Origin: Methylocaldum szegediense
GTDB taxonomy: Bacteria; Pseudomonadota; Gammaproteobacteria; Methylococcales; Methylococcaceae
Direction of reading: 5' to 3'
DNA length: 64,000 bases
Assembly (NCBI RefSeq): GCF_949769195.1
Contig: NZ_OX458333.1
Span: 2,356,001-2,420,000 of the forward strand
Shown here: piece by piece, positions 63,044 to 64,000 of the stretch
Layout of the letters: every line of letters begins with the position of its first letter
Position numbering within the stretch: the first letter of the stretch is position 1
Notes under the pieces: model-generated
The model's input: only the letters and a program-made list of their open reading frames with translations
Told to the model about the DNA's origin: nothing
Databases searched by the model: none
Made by a program: the position numbers and the translations under genes

Positions 63044-64000
63044 AAACGAACTCCTTGTCTTGCATATCCAACTAGTTTCCTTACGGTCGCACTTTGTCCT
63101 TGCGCGTGTGCGACGCAAGATCACAGATGCCAAACTCCTTTTGGCCCGGGTCGTGTCCTTACGACCAACCATCACGTTGCAGTTCCTATGCCACCGTTGA
63201 TCTTTCGTGCCGTCTCTGATCTATCCAATTGTTTCGCCGTTAATTTTTGTTTCCTTATACAAGGCAGTCGGACTTGCCGCCAAATTTTCAGCTCCCGCGC
63301 GGCTATTGCCTCCTCCAAAAATGTACGTACTTGAAAAAAGTGAACCGAAATATTTTCCGGCCATCTGATCAATACCTTTCGCGCACGACGGAAAACCGGT
63401 AGCCCGAGTGAAACATGATTGCTTCAAACGCGTTAATCTTGGGCATTATTTTGAACGATTCTGCACAGGCTGTTACCGTTGTGTCATAACCCAGTGACCC
63501 GGCTTGGACGTGGGCGTCGATCATCGTGCCGCTGGTATATCGAAAAAGGTATCGAACCGTCTCAGATCGGTAACCTTATGGACAGAATTCACGGTAATTG
63601 TTACCGCTCCATTCCAGCCATACCCGGTGCGACGGACACGATCCAACTTTTAACTTTTTGTTATTGTCTTTGATTGGGTAGACGAAGAGTCACTATACGT
63701 TATTGAAAAAAAGACGCTTTTTCTAGGTCGGATTGGTTTAATTTTTTGAAACAGAGGCATTCGGCGGACCTGCGTCGACCCAACCTAGGGCCATGGGCGA
63801 GATTAATCTAGCGCGGCGGCAAACCGCGTGAACCAAGGGCCGAGGCCCATCTCAGTAGGCCTTTCGGCCTGAGCGATGCCGAAGGGTTTTGTGGCGTACC
63901 GGAATTGGCTTTCAGCGTGCACTGACCTTGGCGGCGACACGAAAATCCACGAAGGACTTCCAGGGTCTTTCGGATTATCGGAAGCCGGCACTAACGTGAT
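63044..64000. other. Right-end region without supported genes
   Basis: About 950 bases, AT-rich between 63200 and 63760. The promoter of the peptide genes should be near its left edge. No convincing gene is present. A diverged relative of the 1561 repeat lies at about 63847-63895. Several short open frames there have no ribosome site or known motif. Confidence 0.4.
63847..63895 (+). repeat. Diverged relative of the 1561-1631 repeat
   Basis: The sequence CTCAGTAGGCCTTTCGGCC and GATGCCGAAGGG aligns with CCCAGCAGGCCTTTCGCC and CTTGCCGAAGGA at 1570-1605, about four of five bases equal with one indel. The outer inverted arm is not preserved here. Confidence 0.45.

Overview
The window looks like the chromosome of a moderately GC-rich gammaproteobacterium. 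Housekeeping genes read as intact and are arranged in gammaproteobacterial order (radC, divergent coaBC-dut-argB, then pyrE). A full Entner-Doudoroff divergon (zwf-pgl against edd-eda) is present. A methanotroph of the Methylococcaceae type is a plausible host, but no methane-oxidation gene is present, so this is a guess. No tRNA, rRNA or CRISPR array was seen.

Layout. 1-3.3 kb: start of a peroxiredoxin gene, a Gfo/Idh/MocA oxidoreductase, a 17-bp inverted repeat, an HD-GYP c-di-GMP phosphodiesterase and a small HNH protein. 3.6-23.5 kb: one long co-directional biosynthesis and export cluster. A 2514-aa type I polyketide/PUFA-like synthase has two fused FMN-reductase-like domains at its N-terminus. 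It is followed by a type III PKS, a dehydratase-phosphopantetheinyl transferase fusion, a LolCDE-like ABC exporter, a LolA-like periplasmic protein, an outer-membrane beta-barrel, a glycosyltransferase, a secreted protein of unknown role, a sulfotransferase and a SAM methyltransferase. The set suggests a long-chain (phenolic or pyrone) lipid that is glycosylated, sulfated and/or methylated and placed in the outer envelope. 23.8-24.8 kb: an IS481-type insertion sequence.

25-35 kb is accessory. It holds a secreted orphan protein, DUF5996 and pirin genes, and then a decayed stretch that I read as an integron remnant. That remnant has leftward cassette genes, a well-formed attC-like site, a group II intron-like 5' segment in the opposite orientation next to a second attC half-site, an integron-integrase-like fragment and an IS110 fragment. 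Several frameshifted genes lie there too. 35-42 kb: ilvD, a p-cresol-methylhydroxylase-like operon (cytochrome c, Tat protein, flavoprotein), a PQQ-type sugar dehydrogenase lipoprotein and a methyltransferase. 42-53 kb: core genes (radC, coaBC, dut, argB, pyrE, purD, marC), a MoxR ATPase and envelope proteins, with an array of five hairpins between convergent genes near 49.6 kb.

53.4-56 kb: a compact three-gene operon of an OLD/DUF3696-type AAA ATPase, a PIN-domain nuclease and an Rnl2-like RNA ligase, preceded by a perfect 20-bp hairpin. It is a strong candidate for an undescribed RNA-cutting/RNA-repair defence system. 56.3-62 kb: a CHRD-domain secreted protein and the Entner-Doudoroff genes. 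62.2-63.05 kb: two tandem paralogous 95-aa secreted peptides with almost identical leaders ending in a Gly-Gly motif, divergent C-terminal halves and their own terminators. The last 950 bases contain no gene I can support.
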